DNA of 64,000 nucleotides from CBDAQA01 sp965247815 (GTDB taxonomy: Bacteria; Planctomycetota; Phycisphaerae; Tepidisphaerales; Tepidisphaeraceae), in NCBI GenBank assembly GCA_965247815.1, contig CBDFHW010000026.1:310001-374000 (forward strand). Reading direction: 5' to 3'. This document shows positions 1-8,527 of the stretch, in pieces (positions within the stretch are counted from its first letter, which is position 1; the number at the start of each line of letters is the position of its first letter). The position numbers and the translations under genes were made by a program. The notes under the pieces are model-generated. The model worked only from the letters and a program-made list of their open reading frames with translations, was not told where the DNA came from and made no database searches.

Positions 1-820
1 TGTATGCCGAGTCCCCGCCGTAGGCGATGCGATCGGACCCGACGACGATAAAAATAACGTCATTGAATTCCTTCATGACGCGGTCGGCGACCCGCATGAA
101 GATGTCGAACCCGCGCATGCTCTCGAACCCGCGACTCACATAGGTGACGACCCGGGTCGTGGCGGGCACGGGGATGCCCGCGAGCGTGCGCGGTCCCCGC
201 GCGGCAAGTGGGGGGCGGAGCGCGTCGCCTCGACTGTTGTAATGCGCCCTGTCAACACCGTCGAAGATCAGTTCGAGCTTGGGAACGTATTCGCCGGGAA
301 ATCGGGACCTCTGAAAGTTCGTCGGCGTGTAGGCCGCGTCGCAGTTTTGCAGATCGAGCAAAATCATCGCGTTGCGGGCTCGGGCGCGCATGTATTTCTG
401 GTCGTCGAGTACCCATTTGAGGTCGTGACGGAAGTCCATGTCACTGTCGGGACCGTGCGCGTGGTAGTAGTACTCGAACAAATTGATGCAAGGCACGTCG
501 GGGTACAACTCGCGAAGAAACAGCGTGCTCCCGAACCCGCTATGCCCGACGATCAGATCGGGCTTGTAGTCCTTTTGCGCTTTCATCGCCTGGTACACGG
601 CGTCGGAATGCCAGATCGTGTTCTCGAACGTGCGCGAACAGAAGTGATTATGGGCGGTCGCGCCGCCGGCGAGCTTGTACTGAATCTTCTTAACGCCGCC
701 GACAAGACCTGCCGGGGTTTCGCTGACGAAACTGCAATCCCAGTTCAGCTTGTCGACCAGATACGCAGCGATGTGTCCGAATTGCGCGGGAAAGTTTTGG
801 TGCACGAACAGGATGCGCAT
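1..820 (-). CDS. Glycosyltransferase family 4 protein (3' end outside window)
   Basis: The minus-strand frame is open from the ATG at 820 to the left edge, so the gene is partial (first 273 residues seen). It starts MRILFVHQNFPAQFGHIA, the usual opening of GT4 (GT-B fold) glycosyltransferases, and has DLIVGHSGFGSTLF near residue 90 and a run VTYVSRGFESMRGFDIFM near residue 235, the point where GT4 enzymes enter their nucleotide-sugar-binding C-terminal half. That half with its E-x7-E motif lies beyond the edge. A cytoplasmic enzyme moving a sugar from an NDP-sugar to an acceptor is expected; the substrate cannot be told. It begins 6 bp after the stop of the CPBP protease gene, so the two are probably co-transcribed. 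Confidence 0.82.
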   Translation of the reverse strand, partial: MRILFVHQNFPAQFGHIAAYLVDKLNWDCSFVSETPAGLVGGVKKIQYKLAGGATAHNHFCSRTFENTIWHSDAVYQAMKAQKDYKPDLIVGHSGFGSTLFLRELYPDVPCINLFEYYYHAHGPDSDMDFRHDLKWVLDDQKYMRARARNAMILLDLQNCDAAYTPTNFQRSRFPGEYVPKLELIFDGVDRAHYNSRGDALRPPLAARGPRTLAGIPVPATTRVVTYVSRGFESMRGFDIFMRVADRVMKEFNDVIFIVVGSDRIAYGGDSAY

Positions 821-826
821 GTCGGC

Positions 827-1918
827 TCAGTGTTTAAAAAACAGCAATATCTGGACGCCATTGAAAAAGCTGTGGGCGATAATACTGGCCCAGAGGTTTC
901 CGGTCCTTTCATACACGTACCCGAGTCCGACGGCGAGCAGAAAGAGCGGGGCGAGAAATGCAGGCTCCATGTGGATGGCGGCAAAGCATGCGGAAGTGAC
1001 AATGATCGCCGCCCACCGGGCGCGGTGACCTACCGGTGGGGCCTCGGTGAGCCGCGGCGACGGCGGATTGGGTTGGTATTGCAAACGAATTTTGGATTCG
1101 CCCGCACCTTCCGATTGCGGAGCGACTGCGGCGACAGCAGCGGTGGTAGGAGCGACAACGACGACCTGCGATGACGCGCTGTTCTTTGGTGGCAGAGGGG
1201 CTACGCCGAACGCAAAGCTGAACATTCGACCGAGCATTGTCTGGATGACTCCTCGAAAGCCGAGCTCTTCCAAAAGAGGAGCGACTACGACGGCCATGAT
1301 GATCGCGACGACTCTGACGCGTGGGTTGCTGGCGTGATCCATTAACGTCAGCAGCTCGTGTGGCCCGGCCTTTTTTAAATGAAAGAACGAATAGATCGCC
1401 TCGACGGCGGTTCCGGATAGTGAAACGAGCGGAAAAAGGACGAGCAGCGTAACGACACCCCAGAGTAGCCCTGCCGGGATTTGCTTGAGACGAAGTCCGA
1501 GGCACCCGATCGCGTCTGTACGTACGAAAAGGGAAAGCCCGATAATGGCCAGAAATACCAGCGATTCACTGATTACGTTCGAAAGCAGTGGCAGCGATTC
1601 AGCGGGGAGTTGAAAATCGAAACCCATGAACAGGGGGGCGAGCTTTCCACCGATTAAAATTGCGGCGCAAAGGATCATCAGCAGCCACCAGACTGATTCG
1701 TCCCCGCGGAGCCGCTCAGGGCCGTGAACGGACGTTCGCCGGAAAACGCCCAGGAAGCGACTGCCGAGCAACGCCACGATCGACCAGACGGCCAATGTAA
1801 GCAACATCGCGTGAGACGATTCGGCCTGCGGCGACGGTGGATTAACCTCCACAGGCACCCCGACCTGCGCCTGCGACCCCGGCGTATTTGACAACAATGC
1901 GATCCCCTTTATCTTCAC
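827..1918 (-). CDS. CPBP family intramembrane glutamic endopeptidase (Rce1/Abi type)
   Basis: 363 residues with several hydrophobic segments. The three motifs of the CPBP (CAAX protease and bacteriocin-processing) family are present: EELGFRG at 217-223 (the EExxxR motif with the catalytic Glu pair), an isolated His at 316 in CFAAIHMEPAF, and HSFFN at 349-353. Between motif 1 and motif 2 lies a Pro/Ala/Ser-rich stretch of about 60 residues (roughly 240-300) that most family members lack. The first 35 residues are also Pro-rich, and the first membrane segment starts near residue 36. Known members cleave prenylated proteins or bacteriocin-type peptides in the membrane; the substrate here is unknown. 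First gene of a two-gene unit with the downstream glycosyltransferase. Confidence 0.85.
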   Translation of the reverse strand: MKIKGIALLSNTPGSQAQVGVPVEVNPPSPQAESSHAMLLTLAVWSIVALLGSRFLGVFRRTSVHGPERLRGDESVWWLLMILCAAILIGGKLAPLFMGFDFQLPAESLPLLSNVISESLVFLAIIGLSLFVRTDAIGCLGLRLKQIPAGLLWGVVTLLVLFPLVSLSGTAVEAIYSFFHLKKAGPHELLTLMDHASNPRVRVVAIIMAVVVAPLLEELGFRGVIQTMLGRMFSFAFGVAPLPPKNSASSQVVVVAPTTAAVAAVAPQSEGAGESKIRLQYQPNPPSPRLTEAPPVGHRARWAAIIVTSACFAAIHMEPAFLAPLFLLAVGLGYVYERTGNLWASIIAHSFFNGVQILLFFKH

Positions 1919-2025
1919 TGGCCTTGCTCCGTTGTCACTTTGGCATGAACTATCGCCAGCGTGCCCCTGCCACGTTCGTGGCGAGAATCATAACGTCCGG
2001 CTGATGCGTTGCATATGATGTCGAT

Positions 2026-2850
2026 ATGGATACCGATTTCCTCCAGAAAATAATCGAAACCAAACGCGAGGAAGTCGCATTTCGTAAGACTCGTGTATCG
2101 CTCGAAGAGTTAACCGAAACGATTACGACGCTGGGTCGGCCCCGGAATTTTTTTCACGCGTTGGCGAAAGACCCCAAGACCGGTCGCGTGCCGAAAAAGG
2201 TCAACCTGATCGCGGAGGTGAAAAAAGCGTCGCCGAGCGCCGGCTTGATTCGTTCTGATTTTGACCCCGTTGCGATCGCCCGCGCGTACGACGCGGCCGG
2301 CGCGGATGCGATCAGCGTACTGACCGACGAGAAATATTTTCAGGGCAAGCTCGAATACATCCATGCGATCCGCGACGCAGTGAAGCTGCCGGTCCTGCGG
2401 AAAGATTTCATCATTGATCCGTATCAAGTCCACGAAAGCCGCGCCGCCGGTGCCGACGCGATTCTTCTGATCGCCGAATGCCTCGAGACCAGCGAGTTGA
2501 TTGACCTTCAAATCCTTGCCACTGAATTGAGCCTGACTTGTCTCATCGAAGTACACGATCTGGACAACCTCATGCGCGTTCGCGACCAGGTGATCGGTTT
2601 TCCTCACCGAAGTTACAGTCTTCTTGGAATCAACAACCGCAACCTAAAGACGATGAAGACTGATCTGGGCAACACGCTGCGAATGGCCGAGCTGGTCGAA
2701 GACCGGGCGGTGCTGGTCAGCGAGAGCGGAATAGATTCCGTCGACGCGGTACGAAAACTGGTCGCCGCGGACGTGAGGTCGGTGCTGGTCGGCGAGACCC
2801 TGATGCGGAGCGACGACCCGGGGGCGAAGATCCGGGAGTTGTTCGTCTGA
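2026..2850 (+). CDS. trpC: Indole-3-glycerol phosphate synthase
   Basis: 274 residues, a normal length for monofunctional TrpC. It closes the indole ring of 1-(o-carboxyphenylamino)-1-deoxyribulose 5-phosphate to give indole-3-glycerol phosphate in tryptophan synthesis. The (beta/alpha)8 barrel motifs are all visible: IAEVKKASPS at 62-71 with a catalytic Lys, LTDEKYFQG at 99-107, LRKDF at 124-128, IEVHD at 174-178 with a catalytic Glu, GINNRNL at 201-207 and SESGI at 232-236. The gene stands alone, with no other trp gene nearby. The start fits the family N-terminus (LQKIIETKREEV). Confidence 0.97.
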   Translation: MDTDFLQKIIETKREEVAFRKTRVSLEELTETITTLGRPRNFFHALAKDPKTGRVPKKVNLIAEVKKASPSAGLIRSDFDPVAIARAYDAAGADAISVLTDEKYFQGKLEYIHAIRDAVKLPVLRKDFIIDPYQVHESRAAGADAILLIAECLETSELIDLQILATELSLTCLIEVHDLDNLMRVRDQVIGFPHRSYSLLGINNRNLKTMKTDLGNTLRMAELVEDRAVLVSESGIDSVDAVRKLVAADVRSVLVGETLMRSDDPGAKIRELFV

Positions 2851-3001
2851 GGGTCATGCCAGCGATTGCAAGACAATCACGCGAGCCTGCTCCGGCAATC
2901 CAGCGGTTCTGCGGTGCTTGGATGGATTTCCGTCAATTCGCCCGGTCGAGCATTCCTTTGAACGGCCATTCACCGCCGAGTTTCTTCAAGCCGTTTCCCG
3001 C

Positions 3002-3961
3002 TTACCGTAACGCGATGTCGCGGGTCGAAAGTCCGAAGTCCCGCTTGAGTGACCACGGAACGTGGATCGGCACCGGTCGGTCGCCGTGTTGGGGTGAAAG
3101 GTGCAGGAACGTTTCGTTGATCGCGCTCGCGAAGCGGGCTTGCCCGGGAAATCTAGGGATCGCGATTTTCATCGGTTCGACGGTAATCGTCGGATTGGTG
3201 TTGATCTCCCAGACGACGATGCGGTCACCGACGCGGCTGTAATCGATTCGGCCGTAGTCGATGCCGGCGAGGCGGAAAATGTCGCCGAGTTGCTTTTCGT
3301 GCGGGTTGCTCGATAGAAACTGGATTTCCTCGGCGACGGTATGTTCGTCGACCAGCGATGGGAATTTCAAAACCCATTCGTGTCCGTGCAGAAGGTGGCG
3401 GGGGATGATCTGGTTGCCCACGATAAACGCGGAATATTTGCGGTAGATCCCGTTGCGATCGGCAGTGTCGAAAAACTCGACGACCAGAAGCGAGTCGACC
3501 GGGGTGTTTGTTTCGGCCAGCTTTTGCAGCGCATCGGCGAGTTCGGCTGTCGAATGTAGTAAGCCGGTCAGGCTCCCGGTGTGGTCGTTTTCTTGACGGA
3601 CGAAAGCCGGGAATCGCACTCGCGACAGGTCCGCATCCGCCCGATGCACGGCGAACGGGTTCAGTCCCGCGTCGTGCAGCTTTCCGAGCAACGGGCCGCG
3701 CCGCAGGACCGTTGTCGGGTTGTTAAACGCCCGGTGATCCGTGCGCGACAACACCTCGAAGGCCAGTTCCGCCAATCTAAGCCCCGCCGCGTCGAGCCGT
3801 TCGAGATCGGAGAAAATATGAACGGCCGGCTCGAGCGTGCGGAAATGAATCAACTGGTCGTAAAAAATGCACTGGCATACGGGCGCTAATGCGCGTCCCC
3901 AGGTCTGCAGGTAGGTTTTAAACGTGTACGCATGATCGCGGGTGACAACGAAGCGGATCAT
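3002..3961 (-). CDS. ATP-grasp fold protein
   Basis: 319 residues from the ATG at 3961 (MIRFVVTRDHAYTF). This start overlaps the stop of the upstream NTF2-like gene in an ATGA, which points to translational coupling; the frame runs further upstream, but that stretch is antisense-like. The C-terminal third has an ATP-grasp signature: FRLAGIDYGRIDYS, then VVWEINTNPTI, where the E-x-N-x-N part would bind Mg-ATP. A central segment (FPAFVRQENDHTG) fits the nucleotide-holding region of the fold. Such enzymes ligate a carboxylate to an amine or thiol through an acyl phosphate. The substrate is not known, and no D-Ala ligase or other specific subfamily could be assigned. Confidence 0.7.
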   Translation of the reverse strand: MIRFVVTRDHAYTFKTYLQTWGRALAPVCQCIFYDQLIHFRTLEPAVHIFSDLERLDAAGLRLAELAFEVLSRTDHRAFNNPTTVLRRGPLLGKLHDAGLNPFAVHRADADLSRVRFPAFVRQENDHTGSLTGLLHSTAELADALQKLAETNTPVDSLLVVEFFDTADRNGIYRKYSAFIVGNQIIPRHLLHGHEWVLKFPSLVDEHTVAEEIQFLSSNPHEKQLGDIFRLAGIDYGRIDYSRVGDRIVVWEINTNPTITVEPMKIAIPRFPGQARFASAINETFLHLSPQHGDRPVPIHVPWSLKRDFGLSTRDIALR

Positions 3962-4395
3962 GGCCGGCCCACCGCTCGCGCGGGGTCCGGGCGCAGCGAG
4001 AAATGCGAATGAACCGCGAACCATCGACCGTCGCGGTGCCGCAGCATCAATGTCGCCCGGCCGAACCGATCGAACCATTCGCCCCCGGTCGAGCGAGCTT
4101 GAGAATGCCACTCGGAAGCCACCCACGCGAACTCATCGCCAAGTTCTATCCGCGCGGTATGCGTCGCGAATTCGAATCCACGGGTCGAGTCCCAGACCGG
4201 TTTCCACTGCAGTTCTGCCAGATTGTGAACACCCTGCACGTGAACGACTCGTGTACCGAAGGACACCACATCGTGGTCGAAAAGGGACGCGCCCCGGGAG
4301 AGGTCGTTGTCGCGGACCGCCGCGGCAAATGCGTTCAGCCAATCGTGCACGGCTTGCTGCCGAACCGCCGCTAAGTTTGAATCGAGTGCGGACAT
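3958..4395 (-). CDS. SnoaL/NTF2-like fold protein
   Basis: 145 residues from the ATG at 4395, which has a purine-rich ribosome-binding site (GAGGGAGAG) just upstream; longer versions of the frame lack one. The pattern AVHDWLNAFAAAVRDNDLSRGASLFDHDVVSFGT, then WVASEWHSQ and GRATLMLRHRDGRWFAVHSHFS, is typical of the SnoaL-like/DUF4440 NTF2 cone fold, a small alpha+beta barrel used by ketosteroid isomerase-like enzymes and by binding proteins. No catalytic role can be assigned. Its stop overlaps the start of the ATP-grasp gene by four bases, so the two products are likely made together. Confidence 0.72.
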   Translation of the reverse strand: MSALDSNLAAVRQQAVHDWLNAFAAAVRDNDLSRGASLFDHDVVSFGTRVVHVQGVHNLAELQWKPVWDSTRGFEFATHTARIELGDEFAWVASEWHSQARSTGGEWFDRFGRATLMLRHRDGRWFAVHSHFSLRPDPARAVGRP

Positions 4396-4616
4396 TCTCT
4401 CCCTCGTCCGAACCTGCCTCGCAACTGAGAACTGATTGCAGACTGGAAGCGGCCACGTTCTTGACCGCTCCTGGCGGCCGATCACCACTTGATTATCGAA
4501 ATACACATATCTTTACTTTAGTGCATTCAATGGTGTTCAGGTGAATGGCGAGGTCTCCCGCCGCACGGTGCTCGACGCGCCGGACGGCTAGTTTATGCGA
4601 AATCAAGTATGAAAAA

Positions 4617-4741
4617 CGCCGCGGAAAGCGGCCGGGGACACGACGGCACAGAACCGGGCATGTTTAAGGCTGCTTCCTTTCGGACCTGACCTGGTTCACA
4701 GCCGACCCTTGCATCGGACCCGGCCGCTTTCCGCGGCGGGG
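4617..4741 (-). ncRNA. ffs: Bacterial signal recognition particle RNA (4.5S type)
   Basis: The minus strand contains the near-invariant domain IV core CAGGTCAGGTCC, GAAA, GGAAGCAGCC (about 4670-4694): the SRP54 (Ffh) binding hairpin with a GNRA tetraloop and asymmetric internal loops. The ends pair with each other: about 4720-4740 is complementary to about 4618-4638 over roughly 19 bp, giving the long closing helix of a short bacterial SRP RNA of about 125 nt. A run of five T follows the 3' end (4612-4616), so the closing strand may also serve termination. The RNA works with Ffh and FtsY in co-translational membrane targeting. Any ORF across this stretch is spurious. Confidence 0.93.
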
Positions 4742-4797
4742 TTCGGACTGTATCACCACGCTTGCCGCGAAGATAGTGGTCGGTCCGTCGGGATCGA

Positions 4798-5724
4798 CTA
4801 TCTTCGGCCCAAACGCGTCCACGCCTTGGGGTGGACCTGCAACCAGAACCGGCCACCAGTCCGCGCGACTTGCACTGGGAATTCGTACACACCGGACAGT
4901 GTCTGTGCTGTCAACACCTCGCGGGGGAGCCCGCTCGCGGCGGCCTGACCGTTTTTGAGGACGATCACGTGTTTCGTCTCCGGCATCAATTCTTCAACGT
5001 GGTGGGTGATCATCAACACCGCGGGCGGGGGATCGCTTTGGCGGATGAGCCGCTGAACGGTCGCCAACACCTGTTCGCGGGCCAGCACGTCGAGTCCGGC
5101 GGTCGGTTCGTCCAGAATCAGTAGTTTCACTTCAACTACCAACGCGCGGGCGATCAGGCATCGTATCCGTTCGCCGCTGCTGAGCGTGCGATAGGCCTGC
5201 GCGGTCTGTGCTCGAAGCCCGACTTGCCGGATCAGCCGGGTCGCCTTGCGTCGCATGGTGTCGGTGACGGAATGGTAAAGACCGACCGTGCCGAAGAAGC
5301 CTGTAAGCACAACCCCCTCGACGGTTTCGTCGGCGTCGAATTCCAAGGCACTGCTCGGTTGCACCAGGCGGATCGACTCGCGGAGTTCGTTCAAGTCGGT
5401 CTGCCCGAACAGATGCCCCAGCACGCGAATTTCGCCCCGGGTCGGCCAGATCTGCCCCATGATCACGCGAGCCAGGGTGCTCTTCCCACTGCCGTTGGGA
5501 CCGAGGATTGCGGCACACCCGCCGGCGGGCACCGTCCAATTGATGTTGCTGAGAATCTTGCGCCCGCCGCGTGTGACCGTGACGCCGTCGACCGCAATCG
5601 CCGGCGTGGCTGCCGTCACCGACTCGATCTCTGCCCGCGTGTCCGATTTTTTCTTCAGAACGATCGCGGAAGCCGCTCGATCATCGTCGCAATTTACAGT
5701 AGTTTTCGATCCCATGCAGTCCAC
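4798..5724 (-). CDS. ABC transporter ATP-binding protein
   Basis: 308 residues with a complete ABC ATPase core: Walker A GPNGSGKST at 75-83, Q-loop Gln near 122, a variant signature LSSGE at 181-185 (usual LSGGQ), Walker B LLILDE at 201-206 and H-loop His 241. The arrangement and the single-domain form resemble the YlmA/ModF-like ATPases. No membrane permease gene is adjacent, so the partner is unknown. About 40 residues before the core are poorly conserved, so the true start could be the ATG at 5724, the one at 5715 or a later non-ATG codon. The first codons overlap, on the opposite strand, the start of the M3 peptidase gene. Confidence 0.88.
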   Translation of the reverse strand: MDCMGSKTTVNCDDDRAASAIVLKKKSDTRAEIESVTAATPAIAVDGVTVTRGGRKILSNINWTVPAGGCAAILGPNGSGKSTLARVIMGQIWPTRGEIRVLGHLFGQTDLNELRESIRLVQPSSALEFDADETVEGVVLTGFFGTVGLYHSVTDTMRRKATRLIRQVGLRAQTAQAYRTLSSGERIRCLIARALVVEVKLLILDEPTAGLDVLAREQVLATVQRLIRQSDPPPAVLMITHHVEELMPETKHVIVLKNGQAAASGLPREVLTAQTLSGVYEFPVQVARTGGRFWLQVHPKAWTRLGRR

Positions 5725-7414
5725 CGCTCCGAGCCGCCGTTTCGTCCCTGCCGTTTTGGACCCATCTGACTTTTCGCAGGTCGAACCGTTTTTTCAAACT
5801 CTGCTGGACCGCCGACTCGATTCCGAGGCATCGGTGGTGCAGTGCCTGCTCGATTTTTCGGAGTTGGCTTCTGTCGTCGAAGAATACGGTTCCCGGCGGT
5901 ACATCGACAAGAGTTGTCATACTGACGACGCAAAAATCGAAGCGCGTTTTATGCAGTTTATCGAAGAGGTCGAGCCGAGAATCAAACCGCTCTACTTTGC
6001 CCTGCAGAAGAAATGCCTTTCGGCGCGTTCGCTGTTGCCGGACGACAGCCGGTACCGAATGCTGACCCGTAAATGGAAGGCAGACGTTGATGTATTTCGC
6101 GAACAAAACATTCCGATCGAAACCCAAACCACCCGATTGGTGAACGAGTACGACAAAACTTGCGGTTCGATGATGGTCGATTTCGACGGGCGGCAACTGA
6201 CGATGCAGCAGATGGCCCGGTATCAGGAACAGACCGATCGGACGACTCGCGAGCGGGCTTGGAAAACGACGACCGACCGCCGAGTCGTGGACCGCGGGTC
6301 GATCGAGAAGATTTTCGATGAACTGCTCGCCCGCCGAAGTGAAATCGCCGCGAACGCGAATGAACCTGACTATCGGTCTTACGTCTGGAAATCGTACAAG
6401 CGATTCGACTACACGCCCGAGCAGTGCCTGCAATTCGCCGATGCGATCGCCGAAGTCTGCGTGCCGCTGGTACGCAAGCTCGACGCCAAGCGGCGGGTCG
6501 AACTGGGGGCGCCGACGCTTCGGCCCTGGGATTCGAAGGTCGACCCGCAGAATCTTCCGCCGTTGACGCCGTTTAAGGAGGGCGATACGACGGCGTTTAT
6601 CGACAAAACCAAGGCCATCTTCGATCGGATGTCGTCAGAGCTCGCCGAGGAGTTCGAGTCGCTGCGTCGCAATAACAATCTGGATCTGGAAAGCCGAAAA
6701 GGGAAACAGCCCGGCGGGTACCAGGCGACGCTGGAGGAATCAAAGCAGCCGTTCATTTTTATGAACGCGGCGGGGTTGCAGCGGGACGTCGAAACGCTGC
6801 TGCACGAGGGCGGTCATGCGTTTCACACTATCGCAGCGGTCGACGAGCCTCTGGTGTTTCTACGGTCAGCGCCGATGGAGTTCTGTGAGGTCGCGAGCAT
6901 GTCGATGGAACTGCTCGGCAGTGAGCATTTCGACGTGTTCTACAACTCGGAAGATGCCGCCCGGGCACGCCGGGTTAAGCTCGAAGAGGTAATCCGGTTT
7001 TTCCCCTGGATGGCGACCATCGATTCGTTTCAACACTGGCTGTATCTGCATCCCTTCCACTCGCCCGCCGAACGGACTGCGGAATGGCTACGGCTGCTCA
7101 CCCGCTTCGGCGGCGACGTCGATTGGACCGGCTTGGAAGCAATCCGAGAGTGCAGCTGGCAGCCGCAACTTCACCTGTTCCATGCCCCGTTTTATTACAT
7201 CGAGTACGGCATCGCACAGGTCGGAGCGCTTCAACTCTGGATGAAGGCGAAAGACGACCCGCGGCGGGCACTGGCGAACTACCGGGCGGCGCTGGCGCTC
7301 GGCGGGACGCGGCCGTTACCCGACTTGTTTGCAGCAGCAGGGATTCGGTTCGATTTCACCGAAAAGACGTTGCGGCCGCTGATGACCGCCCTTGAGGAGG
7401 AGATTGTTATCTGA
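5714..7414 (+). CDS. M3 family oligoendopeptidase (PepF type)
   Basis: 566 residues from the ATG at 5714; the frame is open further upstream but that part is antisense to the ABC gene. The zinc site HEGGH is at 364-368, and Glu 392 in MEFCEVAS is placed as the third ligand. Upstream, FADAIAEVCVPLVRKL and the helical first half fit oligopeptidase F/PepF. Downstream, FHAPFYYIEYGIAQVGALQLW contains the Tyr/Gly-rich substrate loop of the family. It degrades short cytoplasmic peptides in characterised relatives. There is no signal peptide. The gene is divergent from the ABC ATPase, with the two starts overlapping by a few bases. Confidence 0.92.
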   Translation: MQSTAPSRRFVPAVLDPSDFSQVEPFFQTLLDRRLDSEASVVQCLLDFSELASVVEEYGSRRYIDKSCHTDDAKIEARFMQFIEEVEPRIKPLYFALQKKCLSARSLLPDDSRYRMLTRKWKADVDVFREQNIPIETQTTRLVNEYDKTCGSMMVDFDGRQLTMQQMARYQEQTDRTTRERAWKTTTDRRVVDRGSIEKIFDELLARRSEIAANANEPDYRSYVWKSYKRFDYTPEQCLQFADAIAEVCVPLVRKLDAKRRVELGAPTLRPWDSKVDPQNLPPLTPFKEGDTTAFIDKTKAIFDRMSSELAEEFESLRRNNNLDLESRKGKQPGGYQATLEESKQPFIFMNAAGLQRDVETLLHEGGHAFHTIAAVDEPLVFLRSAPMEFCEVASMSMELLGSEHFDVFYNSEDAARARRVKLEEVIRFFPWMATIDSFQHWLYLHPFHSPAERTAEWLRLLTRFGGDVDWTGLEAIRECSWQPQLHLFHAPFYYIEYGIAQVGALQLWMKAKDDPRRALANYRAALALGGTRPLPDLFAAAGIRFDFTEKTLRPLMTALEEEIVI

Positions 7415-7479
7415 CCTCAACTGGACCGGAGAACCTTCACAAAACACCGAATGATTGGCCGATCTTAACAGTGGTGGAA

Positions 7480-8391
7480 ATGGTTTCAGGACGACAACCC
7501 ACGCTCGATGGAGATTTACGCGTGGCAGCGATCGTCAGCCGACCCATTTTCGTGATCGGGGCACCTCGCAGCGGGACCACATGGGTGCAACGGCTTCTGC
7601 TGACCTGTCCGGGCCTGTGCGGCGGGCAGGAAACGCATTTTTTCAGCGCCTTCGCGTCTGTGCTTTGGGCTTACGACCGGTCGTTGCAACTCGGCCGGAA
7701 CGTCGGACTTCCCGCTTTCTGGGACCAGAAAGACCTGGTCGAGGAGACCCGCGAGCTCTGGCGGAAAACCGTTCAACCGCTGATTCTGAACTGCCCGCAG
7801 GCAAAGGTGTTGATCGAGAAAACGCCCGATCACGCCATCGTGTTACCCGAAATCTTTAGATGCCTTCCGGATTCACGCGTGATCCACGTCATTCGCGACA
7901 GCCGAGCGGTGGTCGCGTCGATGCTGGCGGCTTCGAACGACTGGGGCCGGGTCTGGGCGCCGAAGTCCGCCCGCGACGCTTCGGTGCTCTGGTACCGGTG
8001 CACTCGTGAACCGATGACCTTTGCAAAGTCTCTGCCCGCGAATCGGTATGTCCAGGTTTTCTACGAAGACCTGCTCACCGACGGCTGTGCCCAGGCTCGA
8101 AGGCTGTTTGAGTTCGCCGGTGTCGATATGGCCCCGGAACAGATTCGAGCGGCCGTCGCCGAGCAGTCGTTCGAAACTCAGAAAAAGTCAAAGGGATCGC
8201 CTATTCCTACGGTAAAGGCGAACCACGACGCGGCCGAACCGGCGGGCTTTTTCCGCAAAGGACGTGTCGATTCCTGGCGGTCCGAGCTGTCGCTGGCTCA
8301 GAAACTAATCGTCTGGCGTTACACCCGGAAGCTGATGAAAGAGGTCGGCTACGACTGGTCGGGCCGCGTGCCCAGCCGAGCACTTCAGTAG
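7480..8391 (+). CDS. Sulfotransferase family protein
   Basis: 303 residues. The PAPS 5'-phosphosulfate loop is clear: RPIFVIGAPRSGTTWVQRLL close to the N-terminus. The 3'-phosphate motif VIHVIRDSRAVVASMLA lies near residue 135. These are the two nucleotide-binding blocks of the Sulfotransfer_1/3 superfamily, which moves sulfate from PAPS to a hydroxyl or amine. The acceptor is unknown. Start choice is open: GTG at 7471, ATG at 7480, or GTG at 7522, the last with a well-spaced GGAG. All keep the PAPS loop. It follows the M3 peptidase in the same direction with a 65-bp gap, but no functional link is evident. Confidence 0.85.
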   Translation: MVSGRQPTLDGDLRVAAIVSRPIFVIGAPRSGTTWVQRLLLTCPGLCGGQETHFFSAFASVLWAYDRSLQLGRNVGLPAFWDQKDLVEETRELWRKTVQPLILNCPQAKVLIEKTPDHAIVLPEIFRCLPDSRVIHVIRDSRAVVASMLAASNDWGRVWAPKSARDASVLWYRCTREPMTFAKSLPANRYVQVFYEDLLTDGCAQARRLFEFAGVDMAPEQIRAAVAEQSFETQKKSKGSPIPTVKANHDAAEPAGFFRKGRVDSWRSELSLAQKLIVWRYTRKLMKEVGYDWSGRVPSRALQ

Positions 8392-8527
8392 CCACACCGT
8401 TGGGGTTACTAATCCAACGCCCGACTCGGCTTCGCCCGCTTGTTACCCGGCCGTCGGACCCCGCGGCCGACAGCCGGATACCTCGAGCCGGCGTTACATC
8501 TTACCGAACAGGCCTCGGTGCGGATCG

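Noticed and set aside
242..1174. 310-codon plus-strand frame at the left edge
   Set aside because: It is antisense to the glycosyltransferase and CPBP genes, whose translations show clear family motifs; its own product has none.
4593..4892. 99-codon minus-strand frame
   Set aside because: It covers the SRP RNA gene and the end of the ABC gene; the RNA explains the conservation.
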